DNA of 48,647 nucleotides from UBA1306 sp964396415 (GCA_964396415.1 CAYNFM010000017.1:1-48647); one strand, 5' to 3'; positions 14,442 to 23,071 are shown, counted from the stretch's first letter. Notes: generated by a model not told the origin, from the letters alone. Numbers and translations: made by a program.

Positions 14442-15992
14442 CTACTCGCAACGTGCCGTCAAGGCCGCGGGCCTCGACCCGGGACCGGTCGAGCCGATGG
14501 GATAGAGCAGGGGCGGAGGGCCGGAGGCCCAGGCATTCTCGAGGGCATCGACGATCCGCCAGGCTTCCTCCGTCTCATCGGAACGGATGAAGAGAGTGGA
14601 ATCGCCGGCGAGGGCGTCCGCGATGAGCCTCTCGTAAGCCTCGGGGAAGTAGGCGTCATTGCGCTCCCTGTAGGCAAAGCGGAGCTCTTTCGGAGCGACC
14701 CGCTCGGCTGCCGGTTCCTTGGCGTTGAATCGGAGCCACATGCCCTCGTCCGGCTGGATCCTGACCGTGAGAGCGTTAGGCAACAGCAAATCGCCGCAGA
14801 AGCCCGCGAACAAGGTCGCCGGTGGCCTCTTGAACAAGACGCGTATCTCGCTCACCTGCCTGTCTAGCGCCTTGCCGGTCCGAAGGGTGAAAGGAACGCC
14901 GGCGAAACGCCAATTATCCACCTCGAGCCTGAGCGAAACGAAGGTCTCGGTCCTCGAGCCCGGAGCCACTCGGGCCTCGTCGAGGTACGAGAGGCGGGGC
15001 GCGCCGTTCGAGCCCGCGCGATCGGCCGGGATCATCGAATACTGTCCCCTTACGGAGCGGGCGAGCAGCTCGTCGCTCGAATACTCGCGTATCGATTTGA
15101 GCACCTTCACCTTCTCGCCGCGCACGGATTCGGGGTCGAGCCCCGTAGGGGGCTCCATCGCGACCAGGCAAAGAAGCTGTATGAGGTGGTTTTGAAGCAT
15201 GTCGCGGGCGGCTCCGGCCCTGTCGTAGTAGCCGCCCCTCGACCCGATGCCGCTCGTTTCGAGTACGTCGATCTCCACCGACTCTATATGGTTGCGGTTC
15301 CAAAGAGGCTCGAAAATGGAATTGGCGAAGCGCAAGTAGAGCAGATTCTGAACCGTCTCCTTGCCGAGATAATGGTCTATGCGAAAGAGACTATCCTCGG
15401 CGAAGCAGGATTGCAGAGTCGCGTTGAGGGAGCGGGCGCTCTCGAGGTCGGAGCCGAAGGGCTTTTCCACCACGAGGCGGCGGAAGCCCTCCCCTGCGGC
15501 GCGGCGCGTGTCCTCGCGCGATCCCGGGGGGGCCCCGAGCCCGACCCGCGCGAGACCGAGCGCGACACTCGCGAATTCCTCGGGGGCGACGGCCAGGTAG
15601 AAGAGGGCGTTGACCGGCATTCCGGTCTGCGCAAGGACTCGAGCGAGACCGCGATAGGCGGCTTCGTCGTCGAAGGAGCCGCGGAAATACGAGATCCTGC
15701 GCGAGAGCCGCTCCCACGCCCCCTCGTCCAGAGGCTTCGAATGCGAGTTGACCGCGCACGCGCCTCGCATTTCCTCGATAAAGGCCTCGCTGGAAAGCTC
15801 CCGCCTCGCGAAGCCGATGACGACGGTTTCGGAAGGCAAGATCTGCATGCGCTCGAGATTATAGAGCGCGGGAAATATCTTTCGGCGCGACAGATCGCCG
15901 GTCGCGCCGAACACTACTATCGCCGCCGCCTCGGGTTCCAAGGCATTGCCCGAAAGGTCGCAGTAGCCGAACTCCTCGTTGTGATCGGGCAT
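14442..15992 (-). CDS. zwf: Glucose-6-phosphate 1-dehydrogenase
   Basis: 516-residue NADP-dependent enzyme, first step of the oxidative pentose phosphate pathway. The Rossmann loop VVFGATGDLSRRKIFPALY, the EKPFGSDL segment and the active-site signature RIDHYLGKETVQN (catalytic His and substrate Lys) are present, and the full C-terminal domain follows. The start at ATG 15992 is preferred because GAGGAG lies about 10 nt before it; an upstream in-frame ATG at 16088 would overlap the end of the methyltransferase gene. The spacing of 38 nt from that gene suggests co-transcription. Confidence 0.95.
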   Translation of the reverse strand: MPDHNEEFGYCDLSGNALEPEAAAIVVFGATGDLSRRKIFPALYNLERMQILPSETVVIGFARRELSSEAFIEEMRGACAVNSHSKPLDEGAWERLSRRISYFRGSFDDEAAYRGLARVLAQTGMPVNALFYLAVAPEEFASVALGLARVGLGAPPGSREDTRRAAGEGFRRLVVEKPFGSDLESARSLNATLQSCFAEDSLFRIDHYLGKETVQNLLYLRFANSIFEPLWNRNHIESVEIDVLETSGIGSRGGYYDRAGAARDMLQNHLIQLLCLVAMEPPTGLDPESVRGEKVKVLKSIREYSSDELLARSVRGQYSMIPADRAGSNGAPRLSYLDEARVAPGSRTETFVSLRLEVDNWRFAGVPFTLRTGKALDRQVSEIRVLFKRPPATLFAGFCGDLLLPNALTVRIQPDEGMWLRFNAKEPAAERVAPKELRFAYRERNDAYFPEAYERLIADALAGDSTLFIRSDETEEAWRIVDALENAWASGPPPLLYPIGSTGPGSRPAALTARCE

Positions 15993-16030
15993 GGGATCGA
16001 GTCTCCTCTCAGGACCCAAATATACTGAAA

Positions 16031-17314
16031 TTAGCGACGGGATTCCCGCGAATTTCCTCCCGGCCCGGATGGATACCAATGGAACCATTGTTCCTCGGCT
16101 CCGTTGACGATTTTATGGATCGAGGGCGCGTATCGCCCGAAAAAGTCCCCGAAATCGCGTCTATTGGTCACGAAGCCCATACCCCAGCCCGAAAAGCGCT
16201 CCGCCGTCGAGCCAAGGACGCGATAGTTGGCCTCGGCCTCGTCGACGGTCCCCAGCCTCTCGCCGTAGGGCGGATTGCAGATCAGGGAACCGACCTCGTA
16301 GTCGGGCCTCGCCTCCTCGACCCTGCCCAGCCTCAAATCGAGACCGGCGGCCACTCCCGCCCGCGCCGCGTTGGCCCTGGCAGCCTCGAGCGCTCGGGGG
16401 TCGGCGTCGCTGCCGACGATTCGGAATTCGGCATCGCGCCGCACGCGCGCCTTCGCGCCCTCTATCTCGCCGGATACCGCCCCGGCTCGGACAGCGCCCG
16501 AATTGCCGCCGCCGCCGATGGCGATGGGCATGTCCTCGAGGGAAAAGGCGCGGCCCAGGCCCGGCGCCCTATCCATCGCCAACAGGGCGGCCTCGATCGC
16601 GATCGTCCCCGAGCCGCAGAATGGATCGAGGAGGGGGACGCGGCGATTCCAGCCGGCGAGGAAGAGAATGCCGGCGGCGATCGTCTCCTTGAGTGGGGCC
16701 TTGGAGGCGGACAGGCGATAACCGCGCTTATGCAGGGCTTCGCCGGAGGTATCGAGGCCAAGGAGGCAGTCGTCCGAGTCGAGATAAACGCGCAGCCCCC
16801 TCTCTTTCCCCGTCTCGGGCATGCGGATGATCTTGTAAACGGAGAGCAGCCGCTCGTAGATCGCCTTGTGGACGACGGATTGCACGGAAGTCTGCGCGGC
16901 CAGGCGCGAAGACTTGATCCTCACGCGCTCGATGACGAGCCTGTCCTCGCGACGGATAAAGAGCTCCCAGGGCAGGGCCCGAACGGTCTCGAAGAGCTGG
17001 TCGAAGTCGAGGGCCCGGAAGCGCCCGGCCTCGACGAGGACGCGCTCGGCCGTCCTCAGGCAGAGGTTGGCGCGCATGAGGGAAGAAGCGGCCTTCTCCG
17101 GCGAACCCAGCCCGAAGCGCACCCGTCCGGCCTCCCTGCCCGCTACGGCGAGGCCGATCCGCTCGATCTCGGTCTGACAGACTTTCTCGAGGCCGAGCGC
17201 GCAGACGGCGAGGCCGTATTCCGGTGATCTCACTCCCGTAGTATGGACCGTTTCGTCCTCCGGCAACAAGCAGATATCCCGGATGGACCGCCCCTTGACA
17301 GCATTAAAGGCCAT
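16031..17314 (-). CDS. THUMP-domain RNA methyltransferase, RlmL/YpsC-like
   Basis: Up to 427 residues. A ferredoxin-like/THUMP N-terminal region (about 30-190, including YGLAVCALGLEKVC) precedes a Rossmann methyltransferase domain. The SAM motif is LLDPFCGSGTIAIEAALLA, and the catalytic NPPYGERLG is the N6-adenine/N2-guanine type motif. Relatives modify 23S rRNA G2445 (RlmL) or related guanines. The start is uncertain: the promoter of the divergent tRNA (boxes 17295-17323) lies on the first codons. Homologues begin near residue 28, where GTG 17233 is available, giving 400 residues. No good ribosome site supports either start. Confidence 0.88.
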   Translation of the reverse strand: MAFNAVKGRSIRDICLLPEDETVHTTGVRSPEYGLAVCALGLEKVCQTEIERIGLAVAGREAGRVRFGLGSPEKAASSLMRANLCLRTAERVLVEAGRFRALDFDQLFETVRALPWELFIRREDRLVIERVRIKSSRLAAQTSVQSVVHKAIYERLLSVYKIIRMPETGKERGLRVYLDSDDCLLGLDTSGEALHKRGYRLSASKAPLKETIAAGILFLAGWNRRVPLLDPFCGSGTIAIEAALLAMDRAPGLGRAFSLEDMPIAIGGGGNSGAVRAGAVSGEIEGAKARVRRDAEFRIVGSDADPRALEAARANAARAGVAAGLDLRLGRVEEARPDYEVGSLICNPPYGERLGTVDEAEANYRVLGSTAERFSGWGMGFVTNRRDFGDFFGRYAPSIHKIVNGAEEQWFHWYPSGPGGNSRESRR

Positions 17315-17323
17315 CGATAATAT
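17295..17323 (+). promoter_or_regulatory. Promoter for tRNA-Ala
   Basis: A perfect TTGACA (17295-17300) and TAATAT (17318-17323) at 17-nt spacing; an alternative -10 is GATAAT at 17316-17321 with 15-nt spacing. The -10 box ends 16 nt before the tRNA, so transcription would start roughly 8-10 nt upstream of the mature 5' end. Confidence 0.65.
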
Positions 17324-17339
17324 GCGATCCGTTCTCTTC

Positions 17340-17413
<74 letters not shown>

Positions 17414-17415
17414 CG

Positions 17416-17452
17416 ATAGAAACGACCACCGTTGCGCGGTGGTCGTTTCTAT
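17416..17452 (+). terminator. Strong hairpin directly after tRNA-Ala, without T tract
   Basis: A perfect 16-bp stem, ATAGAAACGACCACCG (17416-17431) with CGGTGGTCGTTTCTAT (17437-17452), around a TTGCG loop, begins 3 nt after the tRNA. The position indicates a terminator or 3'-processing signal. The run after the stem is TGGCGC rather than T-rich, so it is not a canonical intrinsic terminator. Confidence 0.7.
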
Positions 17453-17579
17453 TGGCGCGGAGGGGTTCAGAGGCGATTCCGGCAGTAGCGATGGCCGGCT
17501 TCTCGAGCGAATTTTCTATTGCCCCGACTATGGTCGGCCTCCGCTTCGGAAATATCGTCTCGACGAGAGCCGGCGGCGC

Positions 17580-17598
17580 GGCGGCCTTGAAGGCCGCC
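17580..17598. repeat. 19-nt perfect palindrome over a -35 box
   Basis: GGCGGCCTT-G-AAGGCCGCC, both arms exact. It covers the TTGAAG -35 hexamer of the promoter of the downstream 562-aa gene, so it is a good operator candidate. Confidence 0.75.
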
Positions 17599-17615
17599 CT
17601 CGGGAGCGATACAAT
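17587..17615 (+). promoter_or_regulatory. Promoter for the 562-aa protein gene
   Basis: TTGAAG (17587-17592) and TACAAT (17610-17615) with a 17-nt spacer, 65 nt before the start codon. Confidence 0.55.
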
Positions 17616-17680
17616 ATCGTTAAATAGTCCTCGGCAGACGGCGCCCCGCGGTCTCGGGGCATGCCGGGACAAAGCGGAGA

Positions 17681-19369
17681 ATGCCAGTGTCCGACGATAT
17701 AGATCCCGAAATCGCAGCGCTGATCGGGGGCTCGATCAAGGAATACCGACCGGCGGAAGCGGCGGACGACGGCAAGGCGCCGCAGGGGGCGCCCCTGCCG
17801 CCCGATTTCAGTTCCTTGTTCGGCGATATGGGCGCGACGGCCGAGCCGCGCAGCAAGCAGGAATTCGACGTCGATCTAACGCGGAAGAGCTTCGGGAAGG
17901 TCGATCGGACGGAGGCGGAAAGCCCCTCCGCCTGGTTCTCCGATCCCGCCTACTACAAGACCGTCCTCGGCGGCGAGGGCGAAGAGGCCAACAAGCTCCA
18001 CGAGCTCCTTGGAAAGTACCTGCGAGCCACGGACCCGAAGGATAAAGGCGTATACCGCCAACAGATCATCACGGCCTATTGGTACTTAGCCTCCAAGCTC
18101 GCGCTCCACTCGATAGGCGCCCAGTCGCCCCTGTTCAAGAAAGTAGCCGTACGCTTCGCCGCCGTGCTCCCGACCCTTCTCTCGCCGGAAATGGCCGAGA
18201 CCTTCCATCGAATCATCTTCGAGAAGGGGATCGACGAGCCTGTCTACTATATCGACGAGTGGATGCGCGCCGTAGCGACCGGCCTCGTCAGCGCGAGCGC
18301 CACCGACGAGGTGAAGCCGAAGGCGCAATCGGGAGACGACAAGTCGAGGTTCACCGTCCTTATCCAACGCGCCCAGGGCAAGCGCGACGCATCCGAAGGC
18401 ATAATGAAGGCCAAGGCCGAGGAGAGGCGCCAGCTCGAGTCCCTGCTCAAGGAGCGGGTCGAGTCGATCTGCAGTCACCAGAGTCATCCCGGCCTCCTCC
18501 ACGTGCCGGCCCCCTATACCGAGTCCCAAAAAAAGAGCATGAGCGAGCTCTACGACCTCATCCGCAAGATGCTCTCGGTCGACAAGGAACTCCTGCAGAC
18601 GATAGGCGAATTCGACAGGGCGGGCGAGGACCTCAAGAGCGTGCAGGAGAAGGCGGGGGCCCTCGGGCAGGAAGCCAAGGCCGACATGCAGACCCTCGCC
18701 CAGGAATTCGATACCCTCCGTCAAATGACGCGACTCTGCATAGGCCGCCAGGGCAACCATTTTCCCCTTCTCTCGCGCGAGTACTTTCACGGGGGAATCA
18801 AGGATATCGCCACGCGCGAGAACGTCGTCCGCGCCCTCGCCGCCATCGAGGCGATCGACTGCGAAGCCTTTTGCAGGCCTTACAAGAGCGCCCTCAACCG
18901 GATAGTCCCCTTCGTCCTCCTCGTCCCGTGCTATGGCGATTCGGGCGTGTGCTGGGAGCCTTTCGACAATCACAATCGCGCGACGAGCAGGGGTCGCATC
19001 GCGATACCGATGTACCCGAAGAATCTCACCATGGCCATGCTGACCGCCGTGGCCGATCTGCGCTGGCAGGTCGCCAAGGAGAAGGCCTCGTACTATTGGA
19101 TGGAAGAAGGCCTCACCGGCAACTACTACCAGTGGTTCCAATCCCGCAAGATCCGCGGCGACGTCAAGGAGTACTTCATCCAGGACTACCTCGTCTGGAT
19201 CTCCAAGGAATCCGAGGGAATACAGAAGCTCGACAAGGAGATTCGCGGCATTTTCTGGCGCTATATCCCCTTCTCGAAAGAGATAAAGGAGAAGCTGAAG
19301 ACCCGCAGCTATGTCTATCAGGAGCTCTATCAGAAAGACGTTAACCGCTCGATGTCGGACGGATATTGA
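17681..19369 (+). CDS. Conserved-looking cytoplasmic protein of unknown function
   Basis: 562 residues (or 560 from GTG 17687, which has GGAGA 6 nt upstream and may be the true start). No signal peptide or membrane segment. An acidic, proline-containing N-terminus (1-80) is followed by helical regions. A Lys/Glu/Ala-rich stretch around 225-350 is likely coiled coil (IMKAKAEERRQLESLLKERV). The C-terminal 380-560 is richer in aromatics, with YYWMEEGLTGNYYQWF. I recognise no catalytic motif and no named family. It has its own promoter with a palindrome and is followed by an independently promoted acyltransferase gene, so the context gives no function. Confidence 0.75.
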   Translation: MPVSDDIDPEIAALIGGSIKEYRPAEAADDGKAPQGAPLPPDFSSLFGDMGATAEPRSKQEFDVDLTRKSFGKVDRTEAESPSAWFSDPAYYKTVLGGEGEEANKLHELLGKYLRATDPKDKGVYRQQIITAYWYLASKLALHSIGAQSPLFKKVAVRFAAVLPTLLSPEMAETFHRIIFEKGIDEPVYYIDEWMRAVATGLVSASATDEVKPKAQSGDDKSRFTVLIQRAQGKRDASEGIMKAKAEERRQLESLLKERVESICSHQSHPGLLHVPAPYTESQKKSMSELYDLIRKMLSVDKELLQTIGEFDRAGEDLKSVQEKAGALGQEAKADMQTLAQEFDTLRQMTRLCIGRQGNHFPLLSREYFHGGIKDIATRENVVRALAAIEAIDCEAFCRPYKSALNRIVPFVLLVPCYGDSGVCWEPFDNHNRATSRGRIAIPMYPKNLTMAMLTAVADLRWQVAKEKASYYWMEEGLTGNYYQWFQSRKIRGDVKEYFIQDYLVWISKESEGIQKLDKEIRGIFWRYIPFSKEIKEKLKTRSYVYQELYQKDVNRSMSDGY

Positions 19370-19375
19370 TCGAAG

Positions 19376-19404
19376 TTGACACCATGGAGGACGGTGTCTA
19401 TACT
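19376..19404 (+). promoter_or_regulatory. Near-consensus promoter with internal dyad, for the acyltransferase gene
   Basis: TTGACA (19376-19381), a 17-nt spacer and TATACT (19399-19404): the best match to the sigma-70 consensus in the window. An inverted repeat GACACC (19378-19383) / GGTGTC (19393-19398) sits inside the promoter, overlapping the -35 box and abutting the -10. The predicted start is about 14 nt before the ATG, so the leader is essentially the AGGAGG ribosome site. Confidence 0.8.
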
Positions 19405-19424
19405 CCTGCCTTCAGGAGGATGAA

Positions 19425-20321
19425 ATGGAACCCATCAGCCGCAGGTATCGCGATCGCATCGTGCGCATGATGGGCGTCTCGCGCGGGCAGACGATCGTAT
19501 CCGACAAGAACGTCCATCAGCCGGGCAATCCGGACATCCTACCTTATATCGATTCCATCATCGCCGAGAACCTCCTGCCCGGATCGGGCATACGAGGAAT
19601 GGAGAATCTCGAAGAGCTCCTCGCGGCAGCCAAAGACGGCGAGGCTTGCCTCCTCCTGCTCGAGCACTACTCCAACTTCGACCTTCCCGTTTTCCACTAC
19701 CTCTTGCGACAATCGGGAGCCGGGGGGCCGGCCTTCGCCGACGCCCTCCTCGCGATAGCCGGAATCAAGCTCAACGAGACTAATCCCGTAGTGCTCGCCT
19801 TTACCGAGGCCTACTCGCGCTTGGTCATCTACCCCAGCCGCTCGATCGAGATAATCCAGCGCAATCTCAAGGACCCCAAGGAGATGCTGGCCGAGGTGAT
19901 GCGGAGCACGACCGTCAACCTCGCCTCGATGCGAGCCCTCCTCGAGCTCAAGAAGCAGGGCAATATCATCCTCGTGTTTCCCTCCGGCACCCGCTACCGC
20001 CCCTGGGACCCGAGCAGCAAGAAAGGCGTTCGCGAGATCGCCTCCTACGTGAAATCCTTTTCGAGGATGTGCCTCGTGGCGGTCAACGGCAACATCCTTC
20101 GCCTCAACAGCGAGGAAGGCGGCGGAATGGAAGACGACCTCGTCTGCGAGGACCGCGTCGTCTATACCGCCGGCTCGGTCATCGACTGCGCATCCTTCCG
20201 CGAGCACGTGAAACGCGTGCACCACTTCCGCGAGGATAAGAAGCAGGCCATGGTCGACGAGATCATGGCCCAACTCGAGCGCCTGCACGATACTGCCGAG
20301 AAAGACCGTCTCGCCCGATAG
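19425..20321 (+). CDS. Soluble glycerol-3-phosphate / lysophosphatidate-type acyltransferase
   Basis: 298 residues, no clear membrane helix. The PlsB/PlsC-family catalytic motif HX4D is EHYSNFD (His81, Asp86) and the phosphate-binding motif is FPSGTR (185-190, Ser replacing the common Glu of FPEGTR). The layout resembles soluble chloroplast-type glycerol-3-phosphate acyltransferases more than membrane PlsC. It would place the first or second acyl chain on glycerol-3-phosphate in phospholipid synthesis. AGGAGG precedes the ATG by 5 nt. The strong promoter with embedded dyad suggests regulated but high expression. Substrate position (sn-1 or sn-2) is not resolved. Confidence 0.82.
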   Translation: MEPISRRYRDRIVRMMGVSRGQTIVSDKNVHQPGNPDILPYIDSIIAENLLPGSGIRGMENLEELLAAAKDGEACLLLLEHYSNFDLPVFHYLLRQSGAGGPAFADALLAIAGIKLNETNPVVLAFTEAYSRLVIYPSRSIEIIQRNLKDPKEMLAEVMRSTTVNLASMRALLELKKQGNIILVFPSGTRYRPWDPSSKKGVREIASYVKSFSRMCLVAVNGNILRLNSEEGGGMEDDLVCEDRVVYTAGSVIDCASFREHVKRVHHFREDKKQAMVDEIMAQLERLHDTAEKDRLAR

Positions 20322-20384
20322 AAGAGCCGGATGCGGGCCCTCGGTGAAGGGATGCCGGAGAGCCTCTCTTCATGCGCGAATTCC

Positions 20385-21092
20385 TCAGTAAATCTTATAA
20401 GGGACCATTTCAACGACCATGACCCTCGCGCGGACCTGGCAGGTATAGGAGCCGCCGAGAATCGCGATGGAGGGCGGTCTGTCGAAGACCACCCGTCCCT
20501 TGACGAGGCGGGGCTTGTTCGGCTCGATCAGCCGCAAATAGGAGCGGACGGCCGTCCGGAGCCCGTCGAGGTAGGCGGCCCGCCTTCCCTTGACGCCTAG
20601 GTTCATATCGGCCTTCCCGATGCCCTGGGCCCCTTTCCATGGATCGCTCGCATAGCTCTCCATAAGGGAGACGAGGTCGGCATCGGGTCGATATTCAACG
20701 ATAAAATCCAGTCGAGGGGGCTTCCCTCCGAGCTCCGGAGTCGTCGAGGACGACGGGAGGCCGGGCACCAGTCTCGGCGCGTCAGAGGCCAATGTCCGTA
20801 TAGGCGCAATATCGAAGCGCTCGTCCACGGCCCTCGTCCTGTCGTAGGGAGTGTAACTGAATTCGAAGCCCCAGATCATACCGCCGAATATCCAGGAGGC
20901 CTCGTCCAATATGCGCCTGCGCGCCTCTTCGGGGCCGACGGGCCATTCTTCGCCCACTCCGGCCACGGGCTCCAAGTCCGCCCAGAACTCCGAGCGTAAA
21001 AGCCCCCTGTCGGTTTGAGCCGCGCAGGGTCCTGCGACCCACGACGCCCCCGCGAGGATGAAAGCTATCCTCATCGCGTCGAGGGGCCTCAT
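20385..21092 (-). CDS. Secreted/periplasmic protein of unknown function
   Basis: 235 residues with an N-terminal signal peptide (hydrophobic core around residues 8-20, likely cleavage after CAA at 22-24). A second ATG at 21074 would give a more compact signal peptide. The mature part is soluble, rich in Arg, Pro and Asp, with no recognised motif; a C-terminal stretch RVMVVEMVPYKIY looks like a final beta strand. The start overlaps the rhomboid stop by 4 nt (ATGA-type), so the two are translationally coupled. It could be a substrate or partner of that protease, but this is inference from position only. Confidence 0.7.
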   Translation of the reverse strand: MRPLDAMRIAFILAGASWVAGPCAAQTDRGLLRSEFWADLEPVAGVGEEWPVGPEEARRRILDEASWIFGGMIWGFEFSYTPYDRTRAVDERFDIAPIRTLASDAPRLVPGLPSSSTTPELGGKPPRLDFIVEYRPDADLVSLMESYASDPWKGAQGIGKADMNLGVKGRRAAYLDGLRTAVRSYLRLIEPNKPRLVKGRVVFDRPPSIAILGGSYTCQVRARVMVVEMVPYKIY

Positions 21093-21730
21093 CTACGTCC
21101 GGGAAAGAACCGCCGCCAGGGATTCACGCCGAAGCGAACGAGGAAGTATAGCCAACCGAAGGCGAAGCCGGCCAGATGGGTAAGATGGGCGATGCCGTTC
21201 ATGAAGCCGAAGACCTGCGAGAAGAGCTCGATCAGAGTATAGCCGAGGACCATGAGGGGAGCGCGCATCGGGATGATGCCCCAGATGAGCACCTGCGCGT
21301 TCGGCTGGAGAGTCGCGAAGGCGAGGAGGACGGCGAAGATCGCGCCCGAAGCGCCGACGAATGGGATGCTCGCGCCGCCCGTAAAGAGATAGGCCGCGAA
21401 TGTGAAGACTCCGGCGAGAAAGCCCGTGAGCAGAAAATAGAAGAGGAACTCCTTGGAACCGAGCTCCTTCTCCACGGCCGTCCCGAAAAAGAGAAGCCCG
21501 AGCATGTTTACGAGGAGGTGGGTCAGGTTCGCGTGGACGAACATGTAGGTAAGAGGCTGCCAGAAAAAGCCGCCCAGGACCAAGATCGGCGTCATCGCCA
21601 GATATCCGTCCATGGAGCCGCCGAGGATGAGTTTCAAGGCGAACACGAAGACATTGATCGCGATGAGCCACAAGGTATAATGCCGATAGCTGTAGCCGAA
21701 GGGCCGCCTGACGAGCGAATTGCGAGTCAT
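21089..21730 (-). CDS. Rhomboid-family intramembrane serine protease
   Basis: 213 residues with six predicted membrane segments. The rhomboid core is complete: the L1-loop/TM2 segment with HANLTHLLVNM (His/Asn oxyanion region), the nucleophile motif GASG (Ser128) in TM4, and His185 in HLAGFAFG of TM6. It cleaves membrane-anchored substrates within the bilayer. It is the first gene of a two-gene unit with the secreted protein at 20385 and is divergent from a 59-aa cysteine protein. Confidence 0.93.
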   Translation of the reverse strand: MTRNSLVRRPFGYSYRHYTLWLIAINVFVFALKLILGGSMDGYLAMTPILVLGGFFWQPLTYMFVHANLTHLLVNMLGLLFFGTAVEKELGSKEFLFYFLLTGFLAGVFTFAAYLFTGGASIPFVGASGAIFAVLLAFATLQPNAQVLIWGIIPMRAPLMVLGYTLIELFSQVFGFMNGIAHLTHLAGFAFGWLYFLVRFGVNPWRRFFPGRR

Positions 21731-21808
21731 GGCTTTACATTACGGAATTCCGGGCCCGTAGACAAGCACGCCCGGCGGGCGTACATTTTGCCGCGGGAGG
21801 GGGAGGAA

Positions 21809-21988
21809 GTGTCCACCGCCGCGCCTAATTGCCTGAAATGCCAATACTTCAGGATCACCTGGGAACCCGCCTTCCCCCGCTCCTGCCTGGTGTTCGGAAT
21901 CAAGAGCAAGAACCTTCCCTCGCTCGAGGTCTTTGGCGCGACGGGCAAGCATTGCCCCTCCTTCGAGCTCAAGCCGGGTCTGCGCTGA
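21809..21988 (+). CDS. Small four-cysteine protein (59 aa), putative metal binding
   Basis: Starts at GTG 21809 behind a GGAGG-rich ribosome site (21796-21806). Cysteines are at 8 and 11 (CxxC), 26 and 49, with segments QYFRITWEPAFPRSCLVFG and CPSFELK. The spacing would suit one zinc or iron site. The protein has no membrane segment. I recall similar short CxxC proteins with an ITW-FP-SC-VFGIK pattern in other bacteria, but no function is known to me. It is divergent from the rhomboid gene and converges on cydB. Confidence 0.7.
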   Translation: MSTAAPNCLKCQYFRITWEPAFPRSCLVFGIKSKNLPSLEVFGATGKHCPSFELKPGLR

Positions 21989-22037
21989 AGGCGATTCGCC
22001 GCGGGCGCCATCGGCCCGGCCGCGTAGAGGACGGCCT

Positions 22038-23057
22038 TCAGTAGTCCTCGCTCCCGGTGCCCTTCGCGAGCTTCGCCCGGAAGAAGCGGTAGGCCAGGAA
22101 CTGGTAGACGATGACGATGGGGACGAAGATCGCCGCGACGATAGCCATGAGCCTGAGCGTATACTGCCCCGAAGAGGAGTTGAAGGCCGTGAGGCTGGCG
22201 GCGGGATCGATGCTCGAGGGGATGAGATCGGGGAAAAGCCCTATGAAGGCGGTCGCGAGCACGAGGACTATCGCGGCGCAGGAAGCCGAGAACGCGCCGA
22301 GGACCCGCGATCTCGCGTGAAGCGGCTTCACCGCGACGAGGAAGGCCACCGCGAGCAAGGGAACGAGGAACAACGCGGGCCGGGACAGATAATTATCGTA
22401 GATCCTGGTCGCGAAGGCGGTCGCGACCAGGAAGAGGGCCGCGATTCCGAGGACGACGTACCAGAGGAACGAGGCGAGAGCGCGCGATCGCACGGCGAGG
22501 GAGCCGGACGTCCGATACTCCAGCCACAGGGCGCCGTGCTGGAGGAAAAGCGCGATGAAGAGAATCGCGGTAAGCAGCCCGTACCCGTTGAAGAGCATCC
22601 AGAAGCCGCCGCGATAGCCGTCGGTCGCGATGGGCAGTCCCTCGAAGATATTGCCGAAGCCGAGGCCGAGCACGAGAGGGGCGGTAAGGCTGCTGATCGC
22701 GAGGGCCCAGTCCCACCAGGAACGCCACTTCGCGCCCTCCGATTTGTTCCGGAACTCGATGGAGACTCCGCGCACGATGAGCGAGAACAGTATGAGAAGC
22801 ATGGGTAGGTAGAGAAAGCTGAACATCGAGGCGTAGACGAGGGGGAAGGCGGCGAAGGTCGCTCCTCCCGCCGTGATGAGCCATACCTCGTTCCCGTTCC
22901 AGACGGGGCCTATCGCGGCGAGGGCAAGGCCGCGGTCGAACTCGCCTTCGGCGAGGAAATTGCGCAGCATGCCGGCGCCGAAATCGAAGCCGTCGAGCAT
23001 GAAATAGACGGCCCACAAAACTCCCCAAAGCGCGAACCACAGGACTTGGAGCGTCAT
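22038..23057 (-). CDS. cydB: Cytochrome bd ubiquinol oxidase subunit II
   Basis: 339-residue inner-membrane subunit with eight to nine hydrophobic helices. The N-terminus FMLDGFDFGAGML is the CydB signature. It pairs with CydA to reduce O2 to water without proton pumping, at high oxygen affinity. ATG 23057 is chosen because AGGAGGAGG lies immediately upstream; longer in-frame readings run into cydA. It begins 14 nt after the cydA stop. Confidence 0.95.
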   Translation of the reverse strand: MTLQVLWFALWGVLWAVYFMLDGFDFGAGMLRNFLAEGEFDRGLALAAIGPVWNGNEVWLITAGGATFAAFPLVYASMFSFLYLPMLLILFSLIVRGVSIEFRNKSEGAKWRSWWDWALAISSLTAPLVLGLGFGNIFEGLPIATDGYRGGFWMLFNGYGLLTAILFIALFLQHGALWLEYRTSGSLAVRSRALASFLWYVVLGIAALFLVATAFATRIYDNYLSRPALFLVPLLAVAFLVAVKPLHARSRVLGAFSASCAAIVLVLATAFIGLFPDLIPSSIDPAASLTAFNSSSGQYTLRLMAIVAAIFVPIVIVYQFLAYRFFRAKLAKGTGSEDY

Positions 23058-23071
23058 GTCGCCTCCTCCTT

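Noticed and set aside
16079..17227. 382-codon + strand frame opposite the methyltransferase
   Set aside because: Antisense shadow; the minus strand has clear SAM and NPPY motifs.
18086..19141. 351-codon minus frame opposite the 562-aa gene
   Set aside because: Antisense frame; the + strand gene has a promoter, a plausible ribosome site and normal protein composition.
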